Shown: positions 28,356 to 37,296 of the stretch, one piece after another
Position numbering within the stretch: position 1 is the first letter of the stretch
Layout of the letters: each line of letters opens with the position of its first letter
NCBI GenBank assembly: GCA_001829005.1
Contig: MIAG01000009.1
Span: 62,603 to 126,602, forward strand
Reading direction: 5' to 3'
DNA length: 64,000 bases
Source of the DNA: Sphingobacteriia bacterium RIFOXYC2_FULL_35_18
Lineage (GTDB): Bacteria; Bacteroidota; Bacteroidia; Chitinophagales; Chitinophagaceae
Notes under the pieces: model-generated
Database searches by the model: none
The model's input: the letters and a program-made list of their open reading frames with translations, nothing else
What the model was told of the DNA's origin: nothing
Program-made: the position numbers and the translations under genes

Positions 28356-29435
28356 ATGAAAAATATATTTTTAATGGCACTCTTGTGCGTTGTTTACAAC
28401 ACACAAGCAGTAGCACAAGGCTGTGTGGCCATCAGAGGTGCTGGCGGATCAAGTTGCAGCATTACCGGACATTTAATGCATGCAGATACATCAGGGTATA
28501 CACTAAATATCAATACCCGATATTTTAAGTCTTACAAACATTATGTAGGTACCGATGAACAAAAACATCGAGTTGCTTTAGGAACTGAAGTAATTAATCA
28601 TACTTTAAGTATGGATATTGGATTAACCAAAACCATCAATAAAAAATGGAGTGCAGCAATTTATATACCTGTTATTGCCAATGATCGTTCCTCTTTGTAT
28701 GAACATGCCAACAGAGGTAGATTCACCACTTCTTCATTTGGTATAGGTGATATTAGAATAGCCGCATATACCTGGTTAAAAGATCCTACCAAAATGCCTA
28801 AGTTTAATGCACAAGTAGGTTTTGGCGTAAAGCTTCCAACTGGGGATTACCGTTATACTGATCGATTTACTACCGCTACAGGCACTGTAATTGGACCAGT
28901 AGATCAATCCATACAATTGGGCGATGGAGGTACTGGATTTACTTTAGAACTCAATGCCTACCAGCGTTTTGGAAAGCGCTTAAGTGCTTATGGAAATTTT
29001 TATTATCTCATTAATCCTCGTGAGCAAAATGGAGTATCCACTGCAAGAGGTGGAACAGCTAGTGCTACTGCAGTATTATATACAACCGATGTGATGAGTG
29101 TTCCTGATCAATATTTAATCAGAGGAGGACTCAATTACCAAGTACGTAACTGGACTTTTTCTGGAGGATTAAGATTTGAAGCTATTCCTGCTAAAGACTT
29201 AATTGGGGGCAATGAAGGATTTAGAAGACCTGGTGAAGTATTAACGATTGAGCCAGGGATTACTTATATGTTTTCCAAACTCAACTTATTCTTAACAGTG
29301 CCTACGGCCATTATGCGCAATAGAACCCAAAGCTATCCCGATCAAATTCGTTCTAGTTTAACAGGAACGAATTACAAAGGAGACGCAGCATTTGCGGACT
29401 ACTCAATTAACCTTGGGTTTAGCTTGCGATTATAA
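28356..29435 (+). CDS. Outer-membrane beta-barrel protein (MetA/phenol-degradation transporter type)
   Basis: 359 residues with signal peptide (ending NTQAVAQ). The rest consists of alternating amphipathic strands typical of a barrel (FNAQVGFGVKLPTGDYRYTD, FTLELNAYQRFGKRLSAYGNFYYLINP, and a final YSINLGFSLRL with terminal Arg-Leu). Resembles Bacteroidota 'transporter' barrels of the MetA-pathway type. Probably a channel or substrate port working with the haloperoxidase-like lipoprotein 34 bp upstream. Substrate unknown. Confidence 0.7.
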   Translation: MKNIFLMALLCVVYNTQAVAQGCVAIRGAGGSSCSITGHLMHADTSGYTLNINTRYFKSYKHYVGTDEQKHRVALGTEVINHTLSMDIGLTKTINKKWSAAIYIPVIANDRSSLYEHANRGRFTTSSFGIGDIRIAAYTWLKDPTKMPKFNAQVGFGVKLPTGDYRYTDRFTTATGTVIGPVDQSIQLGDGGTGFTLELNAYQRFGKRLSAYGNFYYLINPREQNGVSTARGGTASATAVLYTTDVMSVPDQYLIRGGLNYQVRNWTFSGGLRFEAIPAKDLIGGNEGFRRPGEVLTIEPGITYMFSKLNLFLTVPTAIMRNRTQSYPDQIRSSLTGTNYKGDAAFADYSINLGFSLRL

Positions 29436-29477
29436 AAATAATTTTTGTCTGGTGCCATAGTTTTCAACATGTACAAA

Positions 29478-31475
29478 CTAATTGAGTAATTCAAAAACAG
29501 CAAACTGGTAGGGTTCCATTACGAGGTATTCGTGATCGGACCCTACTTTGTGTTTTTTACCAGACCAAAGATCTACTAATTCAATTGGGGCTAAACCATG
29601 TTCTTTAAATAAGAACCAAGTAATATAAGCCGCTTTATTATTGAAATTAAATAGGCAATACATTTTCTTTTCTTCATTATACCTAATAAATCCAGCAACA
29701 TGAATATTGTGCGGACTTAACCAAGTAATATTTTTAGTGTCTGAAAAAACAGCCAATGATTTTCTTAGTTGTATTAATCTTTGTGTTGCACTAAAGATTC
29801 GATTTTCAATCGTTCCTTTTTGTTTGGCCAATGCATTCTTTTCCCAATCAATAATAGGACGATGCATCCAACGGTTGTCATAACTTTTGCCGGGGTCGCC
29901 TAAATAACTGTAGTCATTGGTATAGCCCACTTCGTCTCCATAAAAAAGCATTGGAATGCCACCCAAAAACATCGACTGAGCTTGCATCAAAATAATTTTT
30001 GCTATAGCTGCATCTATTTCGGAATTATTTTGAATAGCGTCTTTTACATTGGAGTCAGATTGATTATTATTTTTCGGCACACTTAAAAGTGCTTTCTCTA
30101 ATCCGCAAAGCGATGCTAAACTTCCACTAATTCGCGCATCTTGTGTTTTAGGATTCACCGAAAACAACGCACCTTTTGCAGGTGAATTTTGGAAAGAGCC
30201 TGAGTAATACTCTTTTAAAAATTTGCGATGCTCATACGCATTAAATCCAGCTGCAGCAATCATGGAATCATCGTACCCTAAACCAATATCATCATGACAA
30301 CGGGTATAGGTAATCCAAGTAGTACCAAAAGGTTTTTGTAATAGTTCGTGCTGCGCAGCCAACATTACTCGAGTATCTCCAGTGGCCAATGCGTCCCATT
30401 GTAAAGCCATTTGAGTGGCATTATAGGCTACATCACATTCTTTTGCAGTGAATGACTCAGTGCCAAAATATTTCATGATTTCTTTAGGCGCAACAATTGC
30501 TTCACCAAGAATGGCCATACCAGGTGTGGCTATATGAACACACTGTTTTATTAAACGCAATAAAGTATGCGCTTCTGGTAAGTTTTGACAAGTAGTGCCC
30601 AATTGTTTCCAAATAAAAGCGGGTGCATCAATACGCAAAATATCAACCCCTAAGTTGGCATAGAAAAAAACATTGGAGAGCATGGCATTAAAAACTGCAG
30701 GGTTGGTATAATTCAAATCCCATTGGTAATTATGGAAAACCGTCATTGCCCATTTGTTGCATTCAGGCACATAAGTGAAACTGCCCGGAGATGATTCTGG
30801 AAAAATTTCAGGCATCGTTGCATCAAACTGATCAGGTATTTCACGACTGTCGTACATATAGTAATAGTCCTGAAATTTTTTATCGCCTGCTTTGGCTTTA
30901 AGCGCCCATTCATGGTGATGAGAAGTATGATTCAATACAATATCAATCATCAGGTACATGCCAGCAGCCTGCATTTTCTCTTGTAATATTTTGAACTCGT
31001 TGAGTGTGCCAAAACGGGCATCAATTTTTCTAAAATCTGATACAGCGTAACCACCATCACTCTCGCCTTCAGGGCTTTCGAACAACGGCATTAAGTGTAA
31101 AAAATTTACCCCTAGTTCCTGTAAATAATTCAAACGCTCTGGCATTGCTTTTAAGCTTCCTGCAAATCGATCTACATACAAACTCATCCCAGTAATTTGA
31201 TTACTGGTAAACCAAGCAGATTGCTGTTCTTTTATTTGATCTTTCTTTCTAAATACCGGTTTTCGAAGTTTATACGACTCAATAATTAAAACCAATAGCG
31301 CATCAAAATCTTGAGTTGCATTTTTTTGGTTACCGTAAATGGTATTGTATAAATCTTGTAAAGCATTGGCATTGGCAATGAATCTAATATAGAATGCATG
31401 GTCTACTCCAGCAATATCTAATAACTGTTCGTTGCAAATTTTTTTAATCTTTTGATGAAGCAAATATTGAAACAC
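29478..31475 (-). CDS. Amylosucrase-type GH13 enzyme
   Basis: 665 residues, no signal peptide, so cytoplasmic. The GH13 catalytic set is complete: Asp283 nucleophile in DILRIDAPAF, Glu325 acid/base in ILGEAIV, Asp395 in CHDDIG. Spacing and context match Neisseria amylosucrase (from memory D286, E328, D393) better than alpha-amylase. SDGGYAVSDF (Asp140) and DNRW (Arg535) resemble the sucrose-pocket salt-bridge residues of amylosucrase. Expected reaction: sucrose to fructose plus alpha-1,4-glucan or glucose. It follows a fructokinase gene by 12 bp, which would phosphorylate the fructose released, and a sugar importer. A sucrose hydrolase of the same subfamily is the main alternative. Confidence 0.85.
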   Translation of the reverse strand: MFQYLLHQKIKKICNEQLLDIAGVDHAFYIRFIANANALQDLYNTIYGNQKNATQDFDALLVLIIESYKLRKPVFRKKDQIKEQQSAWFTSNQITGMSLYVDRFAGSLKAMPERLNYLQELGVNFLHLMPLFESPEGESDGGYAVSDFRKIDARFGTLNEFKILQEKMQAAGMYLMIDIVLNHTSHHHEWALKAKAGDKKFQDYYYMYDSREIPDQFDATMPEIFPESSPGSFTYVPECNKWAMTVFHNYQWDLNYTNPAVFNAMLSNVFFYANLGVDILRIDAPAFIWKQLGTTCQNLPEAHTLLRLIKQCVHIATPGMAILGEAIVAPKEIMKYFGTESFTAKECDVAYNATQMALQWDALATGDTRVMLAAQHELLQKPFGTTWITYTRCHDDIGLGYDDSMIAAAGFNAYEHRKFLKEYYSGSFQNSPAKGALFSVNPKTQDARISGSLASLCGLEKALLSVPKNNNQSDSNVKDAIQNNSEIDAAIAKIILMQAQSMFLGGIPMLFYGDEVGYTNDYSYLGDPGKSYDNRWMHRPIIDWEKNALAKQKGTIENRIFSATQRLIQLRKSLAVFSDTKNITWLSPHNIHVAGFIRYNEEKKMYCLFNFNNKAAYITWFLFKEHGLAPIELVDLWSGKKHKVGSDHEYLVMEPYQFAVFELLN

Positions 31476-31487
31476 GTGTAAAATGAT

Positions 31488-32438
31488 TTACTGAAAAATT
31501 TGATTGTTTAAGAATTTAAAAGCTTCCATGGCACCCATATATTCGCAAGTTCTGGCACCCGCTTTATTGGCATTGGAAATTATTTTATTCCATTCTTCCA
31601 ATGAAAGCGATTGTATTGCTGATTGATTTAAATGACTTAGTTGGTACAAAACTGCACCCACAAAAGCATCCCCTGCGCCCGTTGTGTCCACTGGTTTTAC
31701 AGGTATTGACTCAATGATATATTGCTTTCCATTTAATCCCAATAAAGTACCATCTTTCCCTAAGGTTATAGTAAATACGCCTGAAGTTTCTTTTAATAAA
31801 AAAGCCGTGGCATCTTCTAGTGTAGAAGTATTGGTTAATAGCATAGCTTCTTCATCGCTTACTTTAAAAAAATTACAATTGCGCAAGAAATGCCAACTCT
31901 GATTAACAAAAGAGTCGGTATTATTGGGGAATAATAAATGTCTATAGTTGGGATCGAAGCTGATATAAATTTTATGGTGCAGCGCTTTTTGCAACAAGTG
32001 TAAATAAGCAGCTTGCAATGGGCCGGGTAAAAAACCAGTGGCCGATCCAAAATGAATAATTCCTACATTGTTCAAATTAATGGCGTCTACATCGTCAATA
32101 GATAATTGACCATCGGCACCACGATTAAATACGAAGTCTCTTTCACCATCGTGCATTAATGAAACAAAAGCAAATGTGGTAAAATGATGCGGGTCTTCTA
32201 ACATCGCATGCGTACCTACACCAAAGGATTCCATGGTTTGAATGAGTTGTTTGCCAAATGGATCTTTTCCCACTTTGGCAGCCAATTCAACTTCTCCTCC
32301 TAATGCAGCAATTGCAGCGGCAACATTGGTTGGAGCACCCCCCGTTTTTTTTAAGAAATCGGATCCTTCAGCCAATGACATGCCTTTATTTGTGCAGATC
32401 ATATCAATTAGTGCTTCACCTATGCAGAGAATTTTCAT
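31488..32438 (-). CDS. PfkB-family carbohydrate kinase, probable fructokinase
   Basis: 316 residues. PfkB/ribokinase fold: N-terminal GEALIDMI, signature 1 around KTGGAPTNVAAAIAALGG and KVGKDPFGKQL, and the ATP-site signature DTTGAGDAFVGAVLY near the C-terminus containing the catalytic Asp of GAGD. Expected to make fructose 6-phosphate from the fructose freed by the downstream amylosucrase. It sits 63 bp after the importer and 12 bp before amylosucrase. Sequence alone does not exclude 2-keto-3-deoxygluconate or ribose; the operon argues for fructose. Confidence 0.87.
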   Translation of the reverse strand: MKILCIGEALIDMICTNKGMSLAEGSDFLKKTGGAPTNVAAAIAALGGEVELAAKVGKDPFGKQLIQTMESFGVGTHAMLEDPHHFTTFAFVSLMHDGERDFVFNRGADGQLSIDDVDAINLNNVGIIHFGSATGFLPGPLQAAYLHLLQKALHHKIYISFDPNYRHLLFPNNTDSFVNQSWHFLRNCNFFKVSDEEAMLLTNTSTLEDATAFLLKETSGVFTITLGKDGTLLGLNGKQYIIESIPVKPVDTTGAGDAFVGAVLYQLSHLNQSAIQSLSLEEWNKIISNANKAGARTCEYMGAMEAFKFLNNQIFQ

Positions 32439-32501
32439 TAATGTAAATTTCGTTTTTATAAATGGGTTAATAGCTCCAGCTGAATACCATTTGGTTAAAT
32501 T

Positions 32502-33836
32502 TTAATGTCCACCTACCGATACAGCTTGAATTTCTTCTTCTGGTTTTACGTCTTTAATTAAAAGTGTTGCAGCACAAGCCATTAGCAATAAGACTCCTGC
32601 AAATGAAATGGCTTTGCCAGAATCATTTCCTAAAAAATTGTTTAACACCCAACCAAAAGTAGTGGTCTGCAATATCATCGGTATTACAATCATCATATTA
32701 ATGATGCCCATGTAAACGCCATATTTTTCTTTGGGAATATCATTCACCACCATTAAATAAGGAATGCCCATCATGCTGGCCCAGGCAATACCAAAACCTG
32801 CCATTGGAACAAAGAGCAAATACTTATTTTCAATTTGCGGAAAAGCCAACAAGGCAATCCCTGCCATGAGCAAACAAATAATATGCACTTTTTTGGGAGA
32901 GAATTTTTTGGCCATCCAAACCAATCCAAACGCAGATAAAAAAGTAACCACATTGTACCAGCCATTCACCAAACCAGCCCAACCAACTGCTTCTTCATAC
33001 AAGGTTTTATTTTGGGATGGACTGGTTTTCCAAACAGATTGTGCAATGCTTTTAGAAGCGTTCTGCCAATAACAAAACAAAGCATACCATTGAAATAAAT
33101 ATACCAACGCCAATTTCCACATTACTGCAGGCATATGCACGATGGCTTCTCCAATTTCAATAAAGGGTTGCAATATGCCTTTTTTCTGTGCACGCAACAC
33201 AGCCAATTCCTCAGGAGTTGGAGGAATTTCTGGTGTTTTAGTAATGCTCCACATCACTGAACTAATAGAACAGATTGACCCTAAAAAGAAAGAACCAAAC
33301 ACCCAATAAGGAATGGCACCGTGCTGACCAGGAATATATTTTTGAAAAAAGAATAGAGAAATATTTGCAAGGGTAATACCTAGCCCAGTAAAAAAGCTTT
33401 GGGTTAAAAAACCAGTAGCCAATTGTGGAGCAGGTAATTTATCGGCTATGAACGCTCTGTATGGTTCCATAGCAGTATTATTGGCCGCATCTAATACCCA
33501 TAATAATCCTGCAGCCATCCACAGCGAAGTACTAAACGGATATAGGAATAAACAAAGGCTACAAAACAATGCGCCAATAAAAAAATAGGGTTTTCTTCTG
33601 CCAAAACGTGGATGCCAAGTGCGGTCGCTCAATACCCCAATAATGGGTTGAATGAGTAAACCAGTCATTGGTCCTGCTAAATTGAGTAAGGGAATTTCGT
33701 CGGGCTTAGCACCTAAAAAATCATAAATTGGATTCACAGCACTTTGTTGTAACCCAAAGCTGTATTGAATTCCAAAGAAACCCACATTCATGTTGATGAT
33801 TTGCATGAAGCTGAGTTTGGGCTTGCTCAATTGCAT
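32502..33836 (-). CDS. MFS/GPH-type disaccharide (probably sucrose) transporter
   Basis: 444 residues, about 12 membrane helices. Motifs of the SLC45/plant SUT-like group: NMNVGFFGIQYSFGLQQSAVNPIYDFLGA in helix 1 and the loop GVLSDRTWHPRFGRRKPYFFIG between helices 2 and 3. Proton-coupled uptake of a disaccharide across the inner membrane. First gene of the minus-strand cassette with fructokinase and amylosucrase, which makes sucrose the best guess; maltose is possible. The C-terminus is a short hydrophilic tail. Confidence 0.87.
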   Translation of the reverse strand: MQLSKPKLSFMQIINMNVGFFGIQYSFGLQQSAVNPIYDFLGAKPDEIPLLNLAGPMTGLLIQPIIGVLSDRTWHPRFGRRKPYFFIGALFCSLCLFLYPFSTSLWMAAGLLWVLDAANNTAMEPYRAFIADKLPAPQLATGFLTQSFFTGLGITLANISLFFFQKYIPGQHGAIPYWVFGSFFLGSICSISSVMWSITKTPEIPPTPEELAVLRAQKKGILQPFIEIGEAIVHMPAVMWKLALVYLFQWYALFCYWQNASKSIAQSVWKTSPSQNKTLYEEAVGWAGLVNGWYNVVTFLSAFGLVWMAKKFSPKKVHIICLLMAGIALLAFPQIENKYLLFVPMAGFGIAWASMMGIPYLMVVNDIPKEKYGVYMGIINMMIVIPMILQTTTFGWVLNNFLGNDSGKAISFAGVLLLMACAATLLIKDVKPEEEIQAVSVGGH

Positions 33837-33864
33837 AGTTGAATAGTTAGTCTTTAAAAATAGC

Positions 33865-33872
33865 TAATTTTG
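33865..33872 (+). promoter_or_regulatory. -7 box (TAATTTTG) abutting the YcxB-like gene
   Basis: Matches TAnnTTTG and is separated from the ATG by exactly 4 nt (TGTC), so transcription would begin at or next to the start codon. Confidence 0.5.
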
Positions 33873-33876
33873 TGTC

Positions 33877-34356
33877 ATGCAACACGCTTTTACCTACGAC
33901 AAGAAAAAAGTAATTCAAGGACTGCGCTATCACTTTGTGCAAAGGCCCGAAGTGAAGGTATTAGTCGTGCTAGTAAATGTTTTTGCTATTGTAGCTGCCA
34001 TTTTATTTTATAGTAAAAAAATTAGGCCTGAGCCTTTTTTATTGGGCTCTTTTATTTGGATAATGATGATGGCCAGTTTTTGGTATATCCTGCCTAATTC
34101 CATTTATAAAAAAGCATTAGATACTTTTAAAGACCAATTCACCATTGCATTTAAAGACAATGGAGTTACGTTAGAAAACGAGAAGGGATTTATTCATTGG
34201 GATTGGAACCAGTTTAGCCATTACTTTGAAAGTCCTCATTTCTTTCATTTGTATTTTAGCTCAAGGTCTTTTTTTATGGTTCCTAAAGATGGAATGGGAG
34301 AAGAATTTCGGCACGAATTAAGAGCAGCTTTAAAAAAAGGAATCAATACAAAATAA
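33877..34356 (+). CDS. YcxB-like membrane protein
   Basis: 159 residues. Two adjacent hydrophobic helices (VLVVLVNVFAIVAAILFY and FLLGSFIWIMMMASFWYIL) followed by a C-terminal cytoplasmic domain with DQFTIAFKDNGVTLENEKGFIHWDWNQFSHYFESPHFFHLYFSSRSFFMVPKDGM, the pattern of YcxB-like proteins. Function unknown. Divergent from the sucrose-importer gene with 40 bp between starts. The promoter box is 4 nt from the ATG, so the mRNA is probably leaderless. Confidence 0.72.
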   Translation: MQHAFTYDKKKVIQGLRYHFVQRPEVKVLVVLVNVFAIVAAILFYSKKIRPEPFLLGSFIWIMMMASFWYILPNSIYKKALDTFKDQFTIAFKDNGVTLENEKGFIHWDWNQFSHYFESPHFFHLYFSSRSFFMVPKDGMGEEFRHELRAALKKGINTK

Positions 34357-34410
34357 GGATACCGCCCAATAAACGGAGGCTATAATCCACCCCAAACCTT
34401 GTTTATCTGT

Positions 34411-34839
34411 TTATAATTCCTTGCCCATAACCACATGCGGAATGGTTAATTCTATAAAGGGTTCACTTTGTACTTCATACCCCAGCTTCTCAAAAAAATG
34501 AATGGAGTCTTGGCGGGCATGCATAATTATTTTCTGGTAACGATTGTCTCTAGCTAAGTTTTCTGCAAACTGAACCATTGCTCTACCTATTCCCTTGCCC
34601 TGTAGGCCAGATAGAACAGCCAGTTGCCTAAGCCGAACAGTTTGGGAATCTATTTTCACCAACATGCTGCAAGCTTCCATAATTCCCTCATCGGTATAAG
34701 CTAAAAGAATATTATTGCTTTCTTTGGCCAATTCCTCTTCAGTAAAATGCAGCCCCAAAGGTTTACGAAGCAATTGGTGCCTTAATGCTACCATTTGTTC
34801 GTATTCCCCAGAACCGTGTTGAATCATTTTTAAAGCCAT
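34411..34839 (-). CDS. GNAT-family N-acetyltransferase
   Basis: 142 residues, the size of a single GNAT domain. Acetyl-CoA-binding motif A is visible as RQLAVLSGLQGKGIGRAMVQFAENLA (Q-x-x-G-x-G), followed by HARQDSIHFFEKLGYEVQSEPFIE (motif B). Acceptor substrate unknown. Divergent from acpP; the two starts are 57 bp apart. Confidence 0.85.
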   Translation of the reverse strand: MALKMIQHGSGEYEQMVALRHQLLRKPLGLHFTEEELAKESNNILLAYTDEGIMEACSMLVKIDSQTVRLRQLAVLSGLQGKGIGRAMVQFAENLARDNRYQKIIMHARQDSIHFFEKLGYEVQSEPFIELTIPHVVMGKEL

Positions 34840-34864
34840 ATTACTAATATAACCATAAAATGTA

Positions 34865-34872
34865 TATTTTTG
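34865..34872 (+). promoter_or_regulatory. -7 box (TATTTTTG) for acpP
   Basis: Matches TAnnTTTG, 24 nt before the acpP ATG, in the short divergent gap shared with the GNAT gene. Confidence 0.45.
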
Positions 34873-34896
34873 CCGCAGTAAACAAAAACTTTAACA

Positions 34897-35133
34897 ATGT
34901 CAGACATCGCAACAAGAGTAAAGAAAATCATCGTAGACAAGTTGGGCGTAGACGAAGCAGAAGTAACGAACGAAGCTTCATTTACCAATGATCTAGGTGC
35001 AGATTCTTTGGATACCGTTGAATTAATTATGGAATTCGAAAAAGAATTTAACATCTCTATCCCTGATGAGCAGGCTGAAACCATTACCACTGTTGGTCAG
35101 GCAGTTGCTTATTTAGAAGAGCACGCTAAGTAA
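34897..35133 (+). CDS. acpP: Acyl carrier protein
   Basis: 78 residues, very acidic. The phosphopantetheine attachment serine is Ser37 in [15 protein letters not shown]. Carries growing acyl chains in type II fatty-acid synthesis in the cytoplasm. Followed 87 bp later by fabF, the usual acpP-fabF-rnc order. A long hairpin (35161-35199) separates it from fabF, which could let acpP be expressed far above its neighbours. Confidence 0.97.
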   Translation: MSDIATRVKKIIVDKLGVDEAEVTNEASFTNDLGADSLDTVELIMEFEKEFNISIPDEQAETITTVGQAVAYLEEHAK

Positions 35134-35160
35134 GAATATCTATTTAGTAAGGAATAATTT

Positions 35161-35199
35161 TAATCCGTCTTTTGAGGTTTTACCACAGAAGGCGGATTA
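35161..35199 (+). other. Long hairpin between acpP and fabF
   Basis: 39-nt imperfect palindrome: TAATCCGTCTT (35161-35171) pairs with AAGGCGGATTA (35189-35199) with one G-T wobble, continues with three more pairs, then an A/A mismatch and a GGT/ACC tip with a 3-nt loop. No T run follows, so it is not a simple terminator. Confidence 0.7.
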
Positions 35200-35220
35200 T
35201 AACATAAACAGGTTTGTTGT

Positions 35221-36474
35221 ATGCAATTAAAGCGCGTAGTTGTTACTGGTATAGGTACCATCACTCCAATTGGTAATAATCTTGAAGATTATTGGCAAGG
35301 ACTACTCAATGGTGTACCTGGAGCAGCTCCCATTACTTTATTTGACGCAAGTAAATTTAAAACCCGTTTTGCCTGTGAAGTAAAAGGCTTTGATCCTACC
35401 AGTTTCATGGAAAAGAAAGAAGCTAGAAAGCTAGACCGCTTTGCTCAACTCGCACTATATGCAAGTGATATGGCCGTTGTAGACGCCCAAATCAATAAAG
35501 AAAATGTAGATGCAGATAGAGTAGGGGTGATATTTGCCAGCGGTATTGGTGGACTAAGAACTTTTCAGGAAGAGGTACAGAATTTTGCAACCGGAGACGG
35601 TACACCAAGATTCAATCCATTCTTTATTCCTAAAATGATTTTGGATATTGCGGCCGGACAAATTTCTATGCGTCATGGATTCCGCGGTCCAAACTTTGCA
35701 GTGGTAAGTGCCTGTGCATCTAGCACCAATGGCATTATTGCTGCAGTTGATACCATTAGACTGGGCAAGGCTGATATCATTATTAGTGGTGGATCAGAAG
35801 CCGTTATTAGTGAAGCAGGTGTAGGAGGTTTCAATGCCATGAAAGCCATGAGCGAAAGAAACGATGATCCTGCTACTGCAAGCCGTCCTTACGACAAAGA
35901 CAGAGATGGATTTGTAATGGGAGAAGCCGCAGGCTGTTTGGTATTAGAAGAATATGAACATGCCATCAAGAGAGGCGCCAAAATTTACTGTGAAATCGCC
36001 GGAGGCGGAGCTACTGCCGATGCATATCACTTGACTGCTCCACATCCAGACGGATTGGGTGCAAGAAATGTAATGATTGCAGCCCTTAAAGATGCAGGAA
36101 TGCAGCCTGATGAAATAGATTATATTAATACACATGGAACTTCCACTCCTTTAGGAGATGGTGCTGAAGCCAAAGCCATCACCGAAGTATTTGGTAGCCA
36201 TGCATATAATTTAAATATTAGTGCCACCAAATCTATGACAGGCCATTGCTTAGGAGCAGCGGGTGTTATAGAAGCCATCGCATGCATCCAGAGTGTGATC
36301 TACGATATTATCCCCCCTACTATCAATCACTTTACAGACGATCCTGAACTGGATCCAAAATTAAATTTCACATTCAATAAAGCGCAACAAAGAACCGTGC
36401 GTGCTGCATTGAGTAACACTTTTGGTTTTGGCGGACACAACGCATGCGTTATCGTGAAAAAATACGTAGCATAA
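35221..36474 (+). CDS. fabF: Beta-ketoacyl-ACP synthase II
   Basis: 417 residues, normal for FabF. The Cys-His-His triad is visible: Cys165 in VVSACASSTNGI, His305 in NTHGTSTPLGDG, His342 in KSMTGHCLGAAG. Condenses malonyl-ACP with acyl-ACP in fatty-acid elongation. Followed after only 4 bp by rnc. No extra domain or missing residue. Confidence 0.97.
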   Translation: MQLKRVVVTGIGTITPIGNNLEDYWQGLLNGVPGAAPITLFDASKFKTRFACEVKGFDPTSFMEKKEARKLDRFAQLALYASDMAVVDAQINKENVDADRVGVIFASGIGGLRTFQEEVQNFATGDGTPRFNPFFIPKMILDIAAGQISMRHGFRGPNFAVVSACASSTNGIIAAVDTIRLGKADIIISGGSEAVISEAGVGGFNAMKAMSERNDDPATASRPYDKDRDGFVMGEAAGCLVLEEYEHAIKRGAKIYCEIAGGGATADAYHLTAPHPDGLGARNVMIAALKDAGMQPDEIDYINTHGTSTPLGDGAEAKAITEVFGSHAYNLNISATKSMTGHCLGAAGVIEAIACIQSVIYDIIPPTINHFTDDPELDPKLNFTFNKAQQRTVRAALSNTFGFGGHNACVIVKKYVA

Positions 36475-36478
36475 TAAA

Positions 36479-37186
36479 GTGCAATTTTTAATAAAGTTAT
36501 TTAAACCAAAAGCAGCAACTGATTTTGAAGTTCAGTTGAGCAATATGTTGGGCATACAACCTGGCAACTTGCAACTCTATCGCAGTGCATTAAGTCATCG
36601 TTCTGTTAAGGAAACACCCGATGAAAATAATGAGCGCTTAGAGTTTTTGGGGGATGCAGTCTTAAGCACAGTCGTAGCAGACTACTTATTTAAATTATAC
36701 CCCTATAAAGGCGAAGGTTTTTTAACGGAGATGCGATCTAAAATGGTGAATAGGCAACAGTTGAATGATATTGCTTTGAAAATGGGGTTGCGCAAACTCA
36801 CTTTTTACAACAAATTCGATAATGCCTTAAAAGCCAGTCAAATTTTTGGCAACACGCTAGAAGCCTTGATAGGAGCGGTTTATCTTGATAAGGGATATGC
36901 CAAAACGCAAAATTGGATCTTGAAACAAATTGTGATACCGCATTTGTTTATGGAAGACTTAGAGCTGATTGATATTAATTTGAAAAACAAATTAATTGGT
37001 TGGGCCAATAAAAACGGGAAGACCATTACGTTTGATATGGCCGAAGAAAAATTAGAAGGCAATCGCCGCGTATTCACCATGAATGCAGTGTTAGATGGTG
37101 AAGTATTTGCACAAGGAAAAGCGGGCAACAAAAAAGACGCCAGTCAAATAGCCGCACAGGTTGCTATAGAAAAGCTTGGATTATAA
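36479..37186 (+). CDS. rnc: Ribonuclease III
   Basis: 235 residues. Endonuclease signature ERLEFLGDAVLS (E55 to D59) and a C-terminal double-stranded RNA-binding domain ending KKDASQIAAQVAIEKLGL. Processes rRNA precursors and structured mRNAs. GTG start at 36479 is used because it lies 4 bp after fabF and precedes the conserved LIKLFKP N-terminus. Its TAA stop overlaps the ATG of a 36-codon ORF (TAATG). Confidence 0.95.
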   Translation: MQFLIKLFKPKAATDFEVQLSNMLGIQPGNLQLYRSALSHRSVKETPDENNERLEFLGDAVLSTVVADYLFKLYPYKGEGFLTEMRSKMVNRQQLNDIALKMGLRKLTFYNKFDNALKASQIFGNTLEALIGAVYLDKGYAKTQNWILKQIVIPHLFMEDLELIDINLKNKLIGWANKNGKTITFDMAEEKLEGNRRVFTMNAVLDGEVFAQGKAGNKKDASQIAAQVAIEKLGL

Positions 37187-37296
37187 TGCAAAACGAAAAA
37201 GACCAATTCAATTTTCAGGTAAAGAAAAAACTCAGTTTATTTTTAGGAATCTTTTTGGTTGGGGTTTTAGTAATCGCTTATTTCAGTTGTAATTAA
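37186..37296 (+). CDS. 36-residue single-helix membrane peptide overlapping rnc
   Basis: Starts in a TAATG overlap with the rnc stop codon, a classic translational-coupling arrangement, and ends TAA at 37294-37296. Composition: a charged N-terminus of about 15 residues (MQNEKDQFNFQVKKK) and one strongly hydrophobic helix (LSLFLGIFLVGVLVIAYF) ending SCN. Predicted small inner-membrane protein, N-terminus inside. No family recognised. The last 4 bp overlap the end of the convergent epimerase gene. Evidence is the start overlap and sensible topology, not homology. Confidence 0.5.
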   Translation: MQNEKDQFNFQVKKKLSLFLGIFLVGVLVIAYFSCN

